From positions 2,790,001 through 2,854,000 of the forward strand of contig NZ_CP042596.1 of assembly GCF_009914315.1 (NCBI RefSeq): DNA of 64,000 nucleotides, in the 5' to 3' direction. The position numbers and the translations under genes were made by a program. The number at the start of each line of letters is the position of its first letter. The stretch's first letter is position 1. The notes beneath the pieces are model-generated. The model ran no database searches and was not told the origin of the DNA. It saw nothing but the letters and a program-made list of their open reading frames with translations. Below, one piece after another: positions 36,548 through 45,684 of the stretch. The DNA comes from Granulicella sp. WH15. Lineage in GTDB: Bacteria; Acidobacteriota; Terriglobia; Terriglobales; Acidobacteriaceae.

Positions 36548-37603
36548 ATGTACAACGCCAAAGCATTCTCCGCCGCCAGTGAGACATCGCCGCTAGACTC
36601 CACCACGATCGTGCGGCGCGATCCAACCGATACCGACGTACAGATTGAGATTCTCTACTGCGGAATCTGCCACTCCGACCTGCACCAGGTCCGCAATGAG
36701 TGGAGCGGCGCCATGCCGACCGTCTATCCCTGCGTTCCGGGTCACGAGATCGTCGGCCGTGTCACCAAGGTCGGCTCCGCGGTCACCAAATTCAAGGTCG
36801 GCGACACCGCCGCCGTCGGCTGCATGGTCGACTCCGACGGAACCTGTCCGGAGTGCCTCGCGGGCTTCGAGCAGTTCTGTGCCAACTCGACCCTCACCTA
36901 TAACTTCCCCGATAAGCACACCGGCGGCGTCACCTACGGCGGCTACTCCGACAGCATCGTCGTCGATCAGCGCTTTGTGCTGCACATTCCATCGGGCCTC
37001 GATCTCGCCGGAGCCGCTCCCCTGCTCTGCGCCGGTATCACCACCTACTCGCCCATGCACCACTGGGGCGTCACCAAGGGAAAGAAGGTCGGCATCGTCG
37101 GGCTCGGCGGACTGGGCCACATGGGCGTGAAGTTTGCTCATGCGCTCGGGGCACACGTTGTGCTCTTCACCACGTCGCCGAACAAGAAGGAAGACGCGTT
37201 GCGTCTTGGAGCCGATGAGGTGGTCATCTCTCGCAATGCCGATGAGATGGCCAAACATGCGGGCAGCTTCGACTTCATCCTCGATGCGGTCTCGGCCGAC
37301 CACGACATCAACGCCTACCTTCACCTGCTGCGGCGCGACGGCAACCTCTGCCTCGTCGGCGCACCGGAGAAGCCACTGGCGGTTGCGGCCTTCAACCTGC
37401 TCTTCGGCCGTCGCAGCCTCTCCGGCTCGCCCGTCGGCGGCATCGCCGAGACCCAGGAGATGCTCGACTTCTGCGGCAAGCACAACATCACCGCCGATGT
37501 GGAGATCATCCCCATCCAGCAGGTTAACGAGGCCTACGAGCGTCTGTTGAAGTCTGACATCAAGTACCGCTTCGTGATCGATATGGCATCACTGAAGGGC
37601 TAA
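36548..37603 (+). CDS. NAD(P)-dependent zinc alcohol dehydrogenase (CAD/YahK type)
   Basis: The 351-residue enzyme has the catalytic zinc ligands YCGICHSDLHQVRNEW and VPGHEIVGRV, nucleotide-binding GIVGLGGLGHMGVKFAHALG and the family's later C/D-type features. The structural zinc lobe is odd: the usual four Cys are D-x2-C-x2-C-x7-C (DGTCPECLAGFEQFC), so the first Cys is Asp. It probably reduces aldehydes with NADPH. Ten bases downstream is an AraC regulator, likely an operon pair. Confidence 0.9.
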   Translation: MYNAKAFSAASETSPLDSTTIVRRDPTDTDVQIEILYCGICHSDLHQVRNEWSGAMPTVYPCVPGHEIVGRVTKVGSAVTKFKVGDTAAVGCMVDSDGTCPECLAGFEQFCANSTLTYNFPDKHTGGVTYGGYSDSIVVDQRFVLHIPSGLDLAGAAPLLCAGITTYSPMHHWGVTKGKKVGIVGLGGLGHMGVKFAHALGAHVVLFTTSPNKKEDALRLGADEVVISRNADEMAKHAGSFDFILDAVSADHDINAYLHLLRRDGNLCLVGAPEKPLAVAAFNLLFGRRSLSGSPVGGIAETQEMLDFCGKHNITADVEIIPIQQVNEAYERLLKSDIKYRFVIDMASLKG

Positions 37604-37613
37604 GCACAGGTAG

Positions 37614-38621
37614 ATGAGCAAACACTTTCGGGTTCCCAGTCGTCTGGCTACGAGGTTGCAGAAGTTGGGAATCCGTGTGCCTGATCTGCTGCAAAGTGCG
37701 GGGCTGCCGCCGGGACTCCTCGACCAGCCCCGCATCCTCGTAACCACCGAAGAGCTGTTTGCCCTATGGCACAGAATCGGCCAGTCCGCCCCGAATCCTG
37801 CCATCGGGCTCGACCTGGGTACAGAGTCGAAGGCCGAGCACTTCGACCCTGTCGCCCTGGCCGCGCTCTCTACCGGCAGCTTCGGCGAAGCCGTGCTCCA
37901 GATGGCTCGGTACAAGCAGCTCTCCTGCCCCGAAGAGATCATCCTTGAAACCGACCGTGACGAGTGGAGCATTCAGTTTCGCTGGCTGCTCGCCAACGAG
38001 CCCGAGCCAGACGCGCTCAGCGATCTCTGCTTCGCCTGGGTGCTCTGCGTCGCACGCCAGGGCACCGGGACCCGCATCACGCCGGTGCGGCTTGAGCTGA
38101 TGCAGCCGCGCAAGTATGCAAAGGCGCTCGCGCGTCACTTTGACTGCCCCATCGCCTTCGGGGCCGCTCGCAATGCCATCATCTTCCGGGCATCCGATGC
38201 CGCAATCCCCTTCGTAACCCGCAATGCCGAGCTGCTGGCCATGCTGGCTCCGCAGTTCGATGAGGAGTTGAAGCAGCACTCCGGCCAGGAGAGCTTTCCT
38301 GAACGTGTGCGGACCGTCATTCAAAGAAAGCTCACTGGCCGTCGTCCCAAAATGCAGGAGATCGCGCACGAGCTTCACATCAGCACCCGTACCCTGCAAC
38401 GCCGGTTGCAGGACGAGGGATACAGCTTCCAGCAGGTGCTGGAGGAGGCGCGCCATCAGCTTGCTCGCCACTATCTCAACAGCTCGGAGCTGGAGCTGAG
38501 CGAGACCGCATACCTGCTCGGATATGAGGATGCGAACTCCTTCGTTCGCGCCTTCCGCATGTGGGAGGGCGTTCCTCCGGCTCAGTGGCGTGGAGCCCAG
38601 AGGCTGAAGATCGCCTCGTAG
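37614..38621 (+). CDS. AraC family transcriptional regulator
   Basis: The 335-residue protein has an N-terminal arabinose-binding-type domain of the OruR/ArgR-like PF12625 class (about 15-200: PDLLQSAGLPPGLLDQPRIL, NPAIGLDLGTESKAEHFDPV) and the two-helix AraC DNA-binding domain (about 250-335: EIAHELHISTRTLQRRLQDE, ETAYLLGYEDANSFVRAFRM). It follows the alcohol dehydrogenase by 10 bases; this pairing suggests it controls that gene. Confidence 0.9.
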   Translation: MSKHFRVPSRLATRLQKLGIRVPDLLQSAGLPPGLLDQPRILVTTEELFALWHRIGQSAPNPAIGLDLGTESKAEHFDPVALAALSTGSFGEAVLQMARYKQLSCPEEIILETDRDEWSIQFRWLLANEPEPDALSDLCFAWVLCVARQGTGTRITPVRLELMQPRKYAKALARHFDCPIAFGAARNAIIFRASDAAIPFVTRNAELLAMLAPQFDEELKQHSGQESFPERVRTVIQRKLTGRRPKMQEIAHELHISTRTLQRRLQDEGYSFQQVLEEARHQLARHYLNSSELELSETAYLLGYEDANSFVRAFRMWEGVPPAQWRGAQRLKIAS

Positions 38622-38686
38622 GAGCCTCCTCTGAGCAAGTAATAACACTATCCCTGACAACCAGCTTACGAAATTAAGACAAAGCC

Positions 38687-38702
38687 TGTGACCGCGATCA
38701 CA
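38687..38702. promoter_or_regulatory. CRP/FNR-type binding site
   Basis: TGTGA-CCGCGA-TCACA is a perfect pair of the consensus half sites TGTGA-N6-TCACA, with C and G extending the symmetry on each side. It lies about 50 bases upstream of the Cys-rich ORF and cytochrome oxidase gene. The regulator at 40635 has the recognition-helix residues R-E-T-V-T-R, the same R-E-x-x-x-R contacts as E. coli CRP, which recognises this sequence. Confidence 0.8.
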
Positions 38703-38752
38703 GAGCTTCTGTACGCGCATGGACGATGCTGGGGCTGAGGAGAAGAACCCAG

Positions 38753-38980
38753 ATGCCCTTCCGAGTGCTTCAGTCCGCACCCTGCTCAAAAGCCTGCGCC
38801 AACTGCCCCAACTCCCTGCGTCGACTCCAGACCTGCAATGAGCACTCCGCCTGCCCAGGCTACGGCACCAGCGCTAACTGTCCGCCTCTGATCGTCTTCG
38901 CCGTCCTCGAGTGCGCCCGGGCTGCCCTGGCCGCCGCAAACCTTCCCGCATTCGGCAGCATGAGAGGAGCACACGCATGA
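38753..38980 (+). CDS. Cys-rich small protein translationally coupled to cytochrome oxidase subunit I
   Basis: The 75-residue ORF starts at ATG 38753 with GAGGAG about 10 bases upstream and ends with TGA overlapping the next gene's start (ATGA at 38977-38980), the classic coupled arrangement. Residues 10-45 contain [24 protein letters not shown] and ANCPPL, six Cys in about 30 residues, followed by a hydrophobic helix ([20 protein letters not shown]). I recognise no family. It could bind an Fe-S cluster, zinc or copper and could help assemble the oxidase; this is inference from position only. Confidence 0.65.
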   Translation: MPFRVLQSAPCSKACANCPNSLRRLQTCNEHSACPGYGTSANCPPLIVFAVLECARAALAAANLPAFGSMRGAHA

Positions 38981-40638
38981 GCACCGCAGTAGCTCCCATT
39001 TCTACCCAAACCGCTCTCCCACCGGAGCACACCTACCTCAACGCATCGCATGGCCTCAAGAGCTGGCTGCTCACGCAGGACCACAAGCGCATCGCCATAC
39101 TGTACCTCTTCGGTGTCACCTTCTTCTTTATCGTCGGCGGTCTGCTCGCCTTCGCGCTGCGGCTGGAGCTGCTTACGCCCGCCTCGGACCTGATGGCACT
39201 CGACACCTATAACAAGGTCTTCACCATGCACGGGATCGTGATGATCTTCTTCGTCCTCATCCCCGCGGTCCCGGCCGTCATCGGCAACTTTATCCTGCCG
39301 CTGATGCTGGGCGCGCGCGACCTTGCCTTCCCGCGCATCAACCTGCTGAGCTGGTACTGCTACATGATCGCCGGACTGATGCTGCTCTACACCGTCATCA
39401 ACGGCGGCGTGGACACGGGCTGGACCTTCACCGCACCGCTCAGCACGCGCTTCGTCAATACGAATGTCATCTCCGCTGGTCTGGCCGCGTTCGTCGCGGG
39501 CTTCTCCTCTATCTTCACCGGCCTCAACTTCATCGTCACTATCCACCGTATGCGCGCGCCGGGGCTCACGTGGTTCCGGCTGCCGCTCTTCGTCTGGGCC
39601 AACTACGCAGCATCCATCATCATGGTGCTCGGAACGCCCGTCGTTGCTATCTCCATTGTTCTAGTTGCGCTGGAACGGCTGGTCGGCATCGGTATCTTCG
39701 ACCCGCGCATTGGCGGCGATCCGCTGCTCTTCCAGCATCTGTTCTGGTTCTACTCGCACCCTGCCGTCTACCTGATGCTGCTGCCGTCGATGGGAGTCAT
39801 ATCGGAGATCATCGCCTGCTTCTCCCGCAAGCGTGTCTTCGGCTACACCGCCGTCGCCTTCTCCTCGGTGGCCATCGCCGTCTTCGGCTTCTTAGTCTGG
39901 GAGCACCACATGTTCATCATGGGTGTCTCGAACTACTCTGCCCTGGTCTTCTCGCTGCTGACGATGCTGGTCGCCGTGCCCTCGGCCATCAAGGTCTTCA
40001 ACTGGACGACCACACTCTACAAGGGCTCCATCACCTTCGATGCGCCGATGATCTACGTCTTCTGCTTCCTGGGACTGTTTGCCATCGGCGGCTGCACCGG
40101 CGTCTTTCTCGGCTCCATGGGGATGGACATCCACCTGACCGAGACCTACTTCATCGTGGCTCACTTCCACTTCGTCATGGTCGGGTCGGTCATCATGGGC
40201 TACCTGGGCGGCCTGCACTTCTGGTGGCCCAAGATCACCGGCCGCATGTATCCCGAAGGCCCGGCCAAGCTAGCTGCTCTCCTCATCTTCGTAGGATTTT
40301 TCTTCACCTTCGGGCCGCAGTTTATCCTCGGCTTCCTTGGAATGCCGCGTCGCTATGCCGTGTACCCGCCCGAGTGGCAGGTGCTCAACATCTTCTCCAC
40401 TGCCGGCGCAACGGTCATGGGAGCCGGTTACCTGCTCACGATGATCTATCTGGGCTGGTCCTTCTACAAAGGTCCCATTGCCAGCTCCAACCCCTGGCGA
40501 GCCTACGGGCTGGAGTGGCAGACGACTTCTCCGCCGCCGGTCGAAAACTTTTCCGAGACGCCTGTCGTTACCCGCGAGGCTTACGACTACGCCTCTATCG
40601 ACGCACCCGAGCATCTGGCCCTGCAAGCCGAAGCCTAA
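38977..40638 (+). CDS. ctaD: Cytochrome c oxidase subunit I (A2-type haem-copper oxidase)
   Basis: The 553-residue protein has the 12-helix COX1 plan: haem a ligand in [12 protein letters not shown], Cu-B/His-Tyr region in [27 protein letters not shown], and [10 protein letters not shown] with the two haem ligands near the end. The helix VI motif is YSHPAVY, lacking the Glu of A1 oxidases; the Y-S pair marks the A2 subfamily. Subunits II and III are not adjacent, so partners must be encoded elsewhere. The upstream Cys-rich ORF overlaps its ATG, and the start of the convergent CRP/FNR gene's stop overlaps its own stop. Confidence 0.93.
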   Translation: MSTAVAPISTQTALPPEHTYLNASHGLKSWLLTQDHKRIAILYLFGVTFFFIVGGLLAFALRLELLTPASDLMALDTYNKVFTMHGIVMIFFVLIPAVPAVIGNFILPLMLGARDLAFPRINLLSWYCYMIAGLMLLYTVINGGVDTGWTFTAPLSTRFVNTNVISAGLAAFVAGFSSIFTGLNFIVTIHRMRAPGLTWFRLPLFVWANYAASIIMVLGTPVVAISIVLVALERLVGIGIFDPRIGGDPLLFQHLFWFYSHPAVYLMLLPSMGVISEIIACFSRKRVFGYTAVAFSSVAIAVFGFLVWEHHMFIMGVSNYSALVFSLLTMLVAVPSAIKVFNWTTTLYKGSITFDAPMIYVFCFLGLFAIGGCTGVFLGSMGMDIHLTETYFIVAHFHFVMVGSVIMGYLGGLHFWWPKITGRMYPEGPAKLAALLIFVGFFFTFGPQFILGFLGMPRRYAVYPPEWQVLNIFSTAGATVMGAGYLLTMIYLGWSFYKGPIASSNPWRAYGLEWQTTSPPPVENFSETPVVTREAYDYASIDAPEHLALQAEA

Positions 40639-41339
40639 CGATACAAGGTTTCCATTTTTTCCGGCTGCAGCAGGGTGATCCGTTCTCCATCCTGCTGCAC
40701 CATCTTTTCTTTGCGGAAGCGAGCGAGCAGCCGCGTCACGGTTTCACGCGAGATTCCGGCCATGCTCCCCAACTCCTCATGGGTCAGGGGCATGTTGAAC
40801 TCCATCGGCTCTTTCTGATTGCTACGGGCGCCCATCCGTCCCCAATCGAGCAGTACGCTGGCCAGTTTGCCCGCCGCAGAGCCGGACAGGGCCAACCGCC
40901 GCGCACTCATGATCGCCCCTTCGTACTCTAGCGAGACCGACGCGACCGTGTTCCGGCCAACCTCCCGGAACTTCTCCATGAACCCCAGGAACTCCACCCG
41001 GCTGATGGCTTTTACCTCGCAGCGCTCCAGCGACTCCGCCGTAAGCCGATGCTCGGTGCCCTTCATCGCCGCCGCCAGCCCCAGGACATCGCCGGGTCCG
41101 GCAATCCGCACCAGCAATAACCGGCCCTCAGCAGAGGAGGCACTCAACTTGAGCCGTCCCTCGCAGACCACGTAGACCTTGTCCGCCGAGTAGCCCTCGT
41201 GCAGCAGCCGCTCACCGGCGTGGAGCCGCATATGGCTCCCGATGGCCTGCAATTCGGCGAGCGCCTCCACCGGCAGGCTGCAGAAGCAGTCCGTTCCGCG
41301 CACCAGGCACGTCAGACAATCCCGTCCTGCTGGCTCCAT
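40635..41339 (-). CDS. CRP/FNR family regulator with FNR-like cysteines
   Basis: The 234-residue protein has a cyclic-nucleotide-binding-type sensor (about 22-130, [20 protein letters not shown]) and a C-terminal HTH ([20 protein letters not shown]). The N-terminus is rich in Cys (C8, C11, C18, C20 in [17 protein letters not shown]), and another Cys at 107 (LERCEVKAI) aligns by eye with the FNR cluster Cys122. This suggests a [4Fe-4S] oxygen-sensing protein. The recognition helix R-E-T-V-T-R predicts TGTGA-N6-TCACA targets, as found 1.9 kb away. AGGAGG precedes ATG 41339; its stop overlaps that of the convergent oxidase gene by four bases. Confidence 0.9.
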   Translation of the reverse strand: MEPAGRDCLTCLVRGTDCFCSLPVEALAELQAIGSHMRLHAGERLLHEGYSADKVYVVCEGRLKLSASSAEGRLLLVRIAGPGDVLGLAAAMKGTEHRLTAESLERCEVKAISRVEFLGFMEKFREVGRNTVASVSLEYEGAIMSARRLALSGSAAGKLASVLLDWGRMGARSNQKEPMEFNMPLTHEELGSMAGISRETVTRLLARFRKEKMVQQDGERITLLQPEKMETLYR

Positions 41340-41417
41340 GCGCACTGCCTCCTGCACCCAATCCTACTCCCATGCAACCGGGCCGTGGACAGGACTCCAA
41401 CCGTTGCCCCAGGAGCA

Positions 41418-41455
41418 TTTCGCAGGTTTTCGCTTGTCCCTTTGCCCTGAAACTG
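41418..41455 (+). promoter_or_regulatory. Shared promoter element, copy 1 (PQQ dehydrogenase unit)
   Basis: TTTCGCAGGTTTTCGCTTG (41418-41436) is a direct repeat of TTTCGC with 10-bp periodicity, followed after 16 bases by CTG (41453-41455), here CTGATCCACTT rather than CTGTTT. It ends about 85 bases before the PQQ dehydrogenase start. Orientation and spacing match the other three copies. Confidence 0.75.
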
Positions 41456-41521
41456 ATCCACTTATTGGGCTGACGCTCTTTTCAACACTCTCAGTCAAGA
41501 CTCATCGTGGAAGGATGTTGC

Positions 41522-43441
41522 GTGCGATTTGGAATCGGTGCTGCTGTTCTCCTCTGGGCTGCTGTCTCCAACTCGGGGACGCTGCATGCCCAGTCCCCGG
41601 CCGACTGGCCCATGTTCGGCCATGACCCTGGCAGCACACGCTTTTCGCCGCTCGACCAGATCAACACCCAGACCGTCTCCACGCTGACGCGCGCTTGGAC
41701 GTACCACATGAAGCGCGACAGCCCGGCGGCCACGTCTGCCGGTGCGATTGGCCACGGCGGCGGGCGCAGATCGTCGCAGGCGACGCCCATCGTGATCGAC
41801 GGGACGATGTATCTGCCCACGCCCTACGGCACTGTGGTCGCGCTCGATCCCGAGACCGGGACCGAGCTGTGGACGTTCAAGATGGATAAGAGCAATCCGG
41901 CCGGGCGCGGCGTAAGCTACTGGCCGGGAGATGCCCAGGCGCCTGCCTCCATCGTCTTCGGGACACGCGACGCCAGGCTGATAGCACTCAACGCCAAGAC
42001 CGGCAAGCTAATGGAGACCTTCGGCAATCATGGCATTGTCGACCTGAAAGTCGGGGTCGATAACGGCTTTCACGACGCGCGCTATGACATGACCTCGCCG
42101 CCGGAGATCTATAAAGACCTCATCATCACCGGCTCTCAGGTACAGGAGACCCCCTCGCGCGGGACCTCCGGCGACGTGCGCGCCTGGGATGTGCACACCG
42201 GCAAGCTCGTCTGGCAGTTCCACTCCGTGCCGCACCCCGGCGAGACCGGCAACGACACCTGGCCCGCGGACGGCTGGCAGAACCGCTCCGGCACTAACGT
42301 CTGGGGCATGATAAGCGTCGATCTGAAGCGCGGACTGGTCTTCCTGCCCTTCGGATCGCCGAGCTTCGACTTCTACGGCAAGGACCGCAAGGGCAAGAAC
42401 CTCTTCGGCAACAGCCTCGTCGCGCTGGACGCTCAGACCGGCAAGCTGGCCTGGTACTTCCAGACCGTTCACCACGATATTACGGACTTCGACCTGGAGT
42501 CGGCGCCGGTCTTGATGGATGTACGGCACAAGGGCAAAGATATTCCCGCCGTCGCCGTCATCGGCAAGGCCGGGTTGATGTACATCCTCGACCGCCGCAA
42601 CGGCAAGCCGATCTATGGCGTCGAGGAGCGGCCCGTTCCGGCCAGCGATGTTCCGGGTGAGGTATCGTGGCCGACGCAGCCCTTCCCTCTGAAGCCAGTG
42701 CCGCTGGGGCGCAACTCCTTCAACGCCAGCGAGATTGCGACCGTCACTCCCGAACACCAGAAGTTCTGCGAGACCATGTACGCGAAGGAAGGAGGCAGGA
42801 ACAGAGGCCCCTTCACTCCGTTCGGCATGGAGATGACCATCATGTTTCCGGGCACCATCGGCGTCACGAACTGGCAGGGCATGTCACTGAACCCCAAGCT
42901 GGGCTACCTCTTCGTGAACACCACTGACCTCGCCGACATCGGGAAGGTACAGGCGCTGCCCGCCGGGTCCGACCCGCAGTACGAACGCGCCAGCCCCTGG
43001 GGAACCTACGCGCACTTCTGGGATAACGACAAGTTCTGGCCGTGCCAGCAGCCGCCCTGGGGCCAGTTGTGGGCCATCAATGTCAACACGGGCGAGGTCG
43101 CATGGAAGATTCCGTTCGGCGTCGTTCCAGAGCTGGAAGCAAAGGGTGTCCACGGCACCGGCACACCCAATTATGGCGGCTCCATCGCTACGGCGGGTGG
43201 GCTTGTCTTCATCGCGGCGACGAACGACCAGCACTTCAGAGCCTTTGAGGCCGGCACCGGCAAGGTCTTGTGGGATACCAAGCTCGAGACCGGTTCTTAC
43301 AACGTTCCCATGACCTTCCAGGGTAAGAGCGGCAAGCAGTATGTCGCCCTGGTCGCCACGGGAGGAAGCTACTACGACGCAACCTCGGGCGATTCACTGA
43401 TTGCATTCGCGCTTCCAACTGGAAGCTCCGCCGCTCACTAA
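41522..43441 (+). CDS. PQQ-dependent dehydrogenase (glucose-dehydrogenase-like), exported
   Basis: The 639-residue protein has a signal peptide (start GTG 41522, GGAAGGA six bases upstream; VRFGIGAAVLLWAAVSNSG ending HAQ) and an eight-bladed PQQ propeller: DWPMFGHDPGSTRFSPLDQI, GTVVALDPETGTELWTFKMD, YILDRRNGKPIYGVEERPVP, FTPFGMEMTIMFPG and GGLVFIAATNDQHFRAFEAG. No haem c motif (CxxCH) is present, so electrons must go to a separate carrier. The cytochrome c gene two genes downstream is a candidate acceptor. It would oxidise an alcohol or sugar in the periplasm. Confidence 0.93.
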   Translation: MRFGIGAAVLLWAAVSNSGTLHAQSPADWPMFGHDPGSTRFSPLDQINTQTVSTLTRAWTYHMKRDSPAATSAGAIGHGGGRRSSQATPIVIDGTMYLPTPYGTVVALDPETGTELWTFKMDKSNPAGRGVSYWPGDAQAPASIVFGTRDARLIALNAKTGKLMETFGNHGIVDLKVGVDNGFHDARYDMTSPPEIYKDLIITGSQVQETPSRGTSGDVRAWDVHTGKLVWQFHSVPHPGETGNDTWPADGWQNRSGTNVWGMISVDLKRGLVFLPFGSPSFDFYGKDRKGKNLFGNSLVALDAQTGKLAWYFQTVHHDITDFDLESAPVLMDVRHKGKDIPAVAVIGKAGLMYILDRRNGKPIYGVEERPVPASDVPGEVSWPTQPFPLKPVPLGRNSFNASEIATVTPEHQKFCETMYAKEGGRNRGPFTPFGMEMTIMFPGTIGVTNWQGMSLNPKLGYLFVNTTDLADIGKVQALPAGSDPQYERASPWGTYAHFWDNDKFWPCQQPPWGQLWAINVNTGEVAWKIPFGVVPELEAKGVHGTGTPNYGGSIATAGGLVFIAATNDQHFRAFEAGTGKVLWDTKLETGSYNVPMTFQGKSGKQYVALVATGGSYYDATSGDSLIAFALPTGSSAAH

Positions 43442-43464
43442 ACGATGTACGTTGGGGAGAAGAG

Positions 43465-44451
43465 ATGATGATTCGTATGAGACAGGTAAACCTCAGACCC
43501 ACAGCGATTGCGATTGCACTCGTCTGCACTCTCATCTCCCCTGCCCTCGCGCAGACGGCGGCTCACCCCAGCGTGGCCACCAAGGGCAAGGGCGGCAACA
43601 CCTACGACGGCCCCGGCGATATGCACTATCTGCCGAAGCGCGACTCGGTAGACCGTCGCGTCGATATGTTTTTCGCCGACTGGCACGAGTCCATGCCGCG
43701 CTCCCTGTACGGCTCGCTGATCCTGCGGGACATTCTGACCAAGGGCGATCAGCTCGCTCCACCCGCAAAGGGCGCGGTGCTCCAGTCGGCCAACTTTCTC
43801 TCATACGGTCGGCTGCCCGCGCACGCCTCGACCGTGCCTTCGACGTTGAGCAACAATCAGGAAGTCTTCTACATCATGTCGGGCACCGGCGAGATCACCT
43901 CGAGTACAAAGACCGTGGACCTGCACAAGGACATCGCGATCCTGATGCCGCAGGGAGCCCAGTTCACTATGAAGAGTACTGGTGACGAAGACCTCACCAT
44001 GTACATCCTCGACGAGCCTGTCCCCACGGGCTTTCATCCGAAGCCCGAGATGATCTCGACCGACGAACGCAAGGTTCCGATCCGCACTCCGCTGGTGGCG
44101 TCGCAGTTCACTGTGCCCGGTGGATCGGGGCACTGGGCACACATTGTACGCGACCTCTTCAACACATCGGACGGCATGGCTACGGTCGGCGATGTGATTA
44201 CCGTGGAGGTCAATCCGCTCACCCTGGGCGAGCCGCACCCGCATCTCCCCGGCAAGGAAGAGGTGTGGCTCGCCATCGACGGAACCAGCCTGGCCTTCGT
44301 CGGGCCACAGCTCCGCGTACAGCATCCGGGAATGGCATACATGCTGCGCCCGGACGGCATGACGCAGCACTCCAACATCAACAACAGCGACAAACCGGTG
44401 AAGTTTCTGTGGTTCAATACGAATACGGGATTGTCCGCTCAGAGGCGCTAG
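43465..44451 (+). CDS. Secreted bicupin-like protein
   Basis: The 328-residue protein has a Sec signal (MMIRMRQVNLRPTAIAIALV...ALAQ) and two cupin-like halves: QEVFYIMSGTGEITSSTKTV (about 135) and GEPHPHLPGKEEVWLAIDGT (about 250), the latter with a His-x-His pair. It is paralogous to the cupin at 46937 (FFADWHES versus YFGDWHAA; RSLYGSLILRDILTKGD versus YRSLTEQDLLTPGD). It sits between the PQQ dehydrogenase and cytochrome c genes, 23 bases after the former. It may hold a metal and bind or oxidise the substrate; function not established. Confidence 0.82.
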   Translation: MMIRMRQVNLRPTAIAIALVCTLISPALAQTAAHPSVATKGKGGNTYDGPGDMHYLPKRDSVDRRVDMFFADWHESMPRSLYGSLILRDILTKGDQLAPPAKGAVLQSANFLSYGRLPAHASTVPSTLSNNQEVFYIMSGTGEITSSTKTVDLHKDIAILMPQGAQFTMKSTGDEDLTMYILDEPVPTGFHPKPEMISTDERKVPIRTPLVASQFTVPGGSGHWAHIVRDLFNTSDGMATVGDVITVEVNPLTLGEPHPHLPGKEEVWLAIDGTSLAFVGPQLRVQHPGMAYMLRPDGMTQHSNINNSDKPVKFLWFNTNTGLSAQRR

Positions 44452-44529
44452 TCCGCTCGCGGAAACGTTATCCTATGAAGAGCGATGCGCACAGGGCAAA
44501 GGCTCGATCAGAAGCAGTGTAGAGGTGAT

Positions 44530-44904
44530 ATGTCGAAGGGTAGGGTTTTAAACGTTGTGGCAGCGGGGCTTACAGCACTAACGCTGGTATCTTCGGCAGC
44601 AGCCCAGGCCGATGCGCCGCTGCCCGAGGGTCCGGGCAAGGCCATCATCCAGAAGATGTGTGTCGGGTGCCACAAGATCTCGGTCATCACCTCCAAGCGC
44701 GCAACGCCGGAGCAGTGGGCTAACATCGTGCAGCAGATGGTCTCACGCGGCGCGGACGGCACGGATGAGGAGATCGAGACGGTCACACGCTATCTCTCCA
44801 CCAACTTCCCTCCCCAGGCGGATGACAAGCCTGCAACGCCGCCCCCCGCGCCTCCTTCTATCAGCCTGAATGCCCGGTTTTACGCACCTCTGCCAACGCC
44901 CTAG
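44530..44904 (+). CDS. Exported cytochrome c-like protein
   Basis: The 124-residue product has a signal peptide (MSKGRVLNVVAAGLTALTLV...AAAQ) and one haem c site KMCVGCHKISVI, then a helical region with RATPEQWANIVQQMV and ADGTDEEIETVTRYL, the pattern of small haem proteins paired with quinoproteins (quinohemoprotein amine dehydrogenase-type). No distal Met is obvious except QMV. A Pro-rich tail ends the protein. ATG 44530 is preferred over ATG 44485, which would put 15 charged residues before the signal. It ends one base before the convergent aldolase stop. Confidence 0.88.
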   Translation: MSKGRVLNVVAAGLTALTLVSSAAAQADAPLPEGPGKAIIQKMCVGCHKISVITSKRATPEQWANIVQQMVSRGADGTDEEIETVTRYLSTNFPPQADDKPATPPPAPPSISLNARFYAPLPTP

Positions 44905-45657
44905 TTAGTCGGAAAGCTCCGACCAGCCGGGGCTGATGAGGTCGAGGTGCAGCTTCATCGCATCGAAGTGCATGTACGACTGCTGCCGCTCCTGCTCGAA
45001 CTGGCGTGCCGTCTGCTCGGCGATGTGATCGGGGATTGCGCGCAGCGACTTGCCTGTGCTCTGAGCCAGCACCTGTACGGTGCAGGCGCGCTCGAGATAG
45101 TAGAGATCGTCGAAGACGTTCGCGATGGTCTCGCCACACAGCACCACGCCATGATTGGCCATAAACATCACGTCCGCGTTCTCAAGCTTGCTGGTGATAC
45201 GGTCACCCTCCGCGGGATCGAGAGCAAGACCTCCGTACTCGTTGTCATAAGCGACACGGCCGTAGTAACGCAATGAATTCTGGCTCGCCCACTCGAGCTT
45301 GCCATCCTCCAGCAGGGTAAGCGCCGTCGCATACGGCATGTGCGTGTGCATGATGCAGCGCGCACTCTTCTTGGCCCTATGGATGCAGCCGTGGATGAAG
45401 AACGCCGTCGGCTCGACATTGCGGTGGCCGTCGAGTTTGTTTCCATCCACATCGACCGTGACGATATCGGAGGGAAGCATATCCTCCCAGTACACGCCCT
45501 GCGGGTTGATGAGAAAGGCGTCCGCGCCCCCATCGTTCGGGAGCGCGAAACTAAAGTGGTTACAAACTCCCTCATGCAGTCCAAGGTGTGCTGCGATCCT
45601 TAGCGCCGCGGTGAGGTCGATCTTCGCCTGTCGAACTAAGTCCGTTTGTAGTTGCAT
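44905..45657 (-). CDS. Class II aldolase/adducin family protein
   Basis: The 250-residue enzyme carries the zinc-binding pair HTHMPYA (about 105) and the later NHGVVL His (about 168), with Glu/His features typical of L-fuculose-1-phosphate aldolase-like enzymes (CNHFSFALP near 35). No signal peptide, so cytosolic. ATG 45657 is chosen over GTG 45666. It lies 27 bases downstream of the secreted lactonase in unit (ii). It may cleave or epimerise a phosphorylated or keto sugar, or be a decarboxylase-like relative. Confidence 0.9.
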   Translation of the reverse strand: MQLQTDLVRQAKIDLTAALRIAAHLGLHEGVCNHFSFALPNDGGADAFLINPQGVYWEDMLPSDIVTVDVDGNKLDGHRNVEPTAFFIHGCIHRAKKSARCIMHTHMPYATALTLLEDGKLEWASQNSLRYYGRVAYDNEYGGLALDPAEGDRITSKLENADVMFMANHGVVLCGETIANVFDDLYYLERACTVQVLAQSTGKSLRAIPDHIAEQTARQFEQERQQSYMHFDAMKLHLDLISPGWSELSD

Positions 45658-45684
45658 ATTGCTCACGTAGTGTCAGTAGTTCGG

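Noticed and set aside
39570..40931. 453-residue frame within the cytochrome oxidase gene
   Set aside because: Out-of-frame shadow; the cytochrome oxidase frame has all haem and copper ligands.
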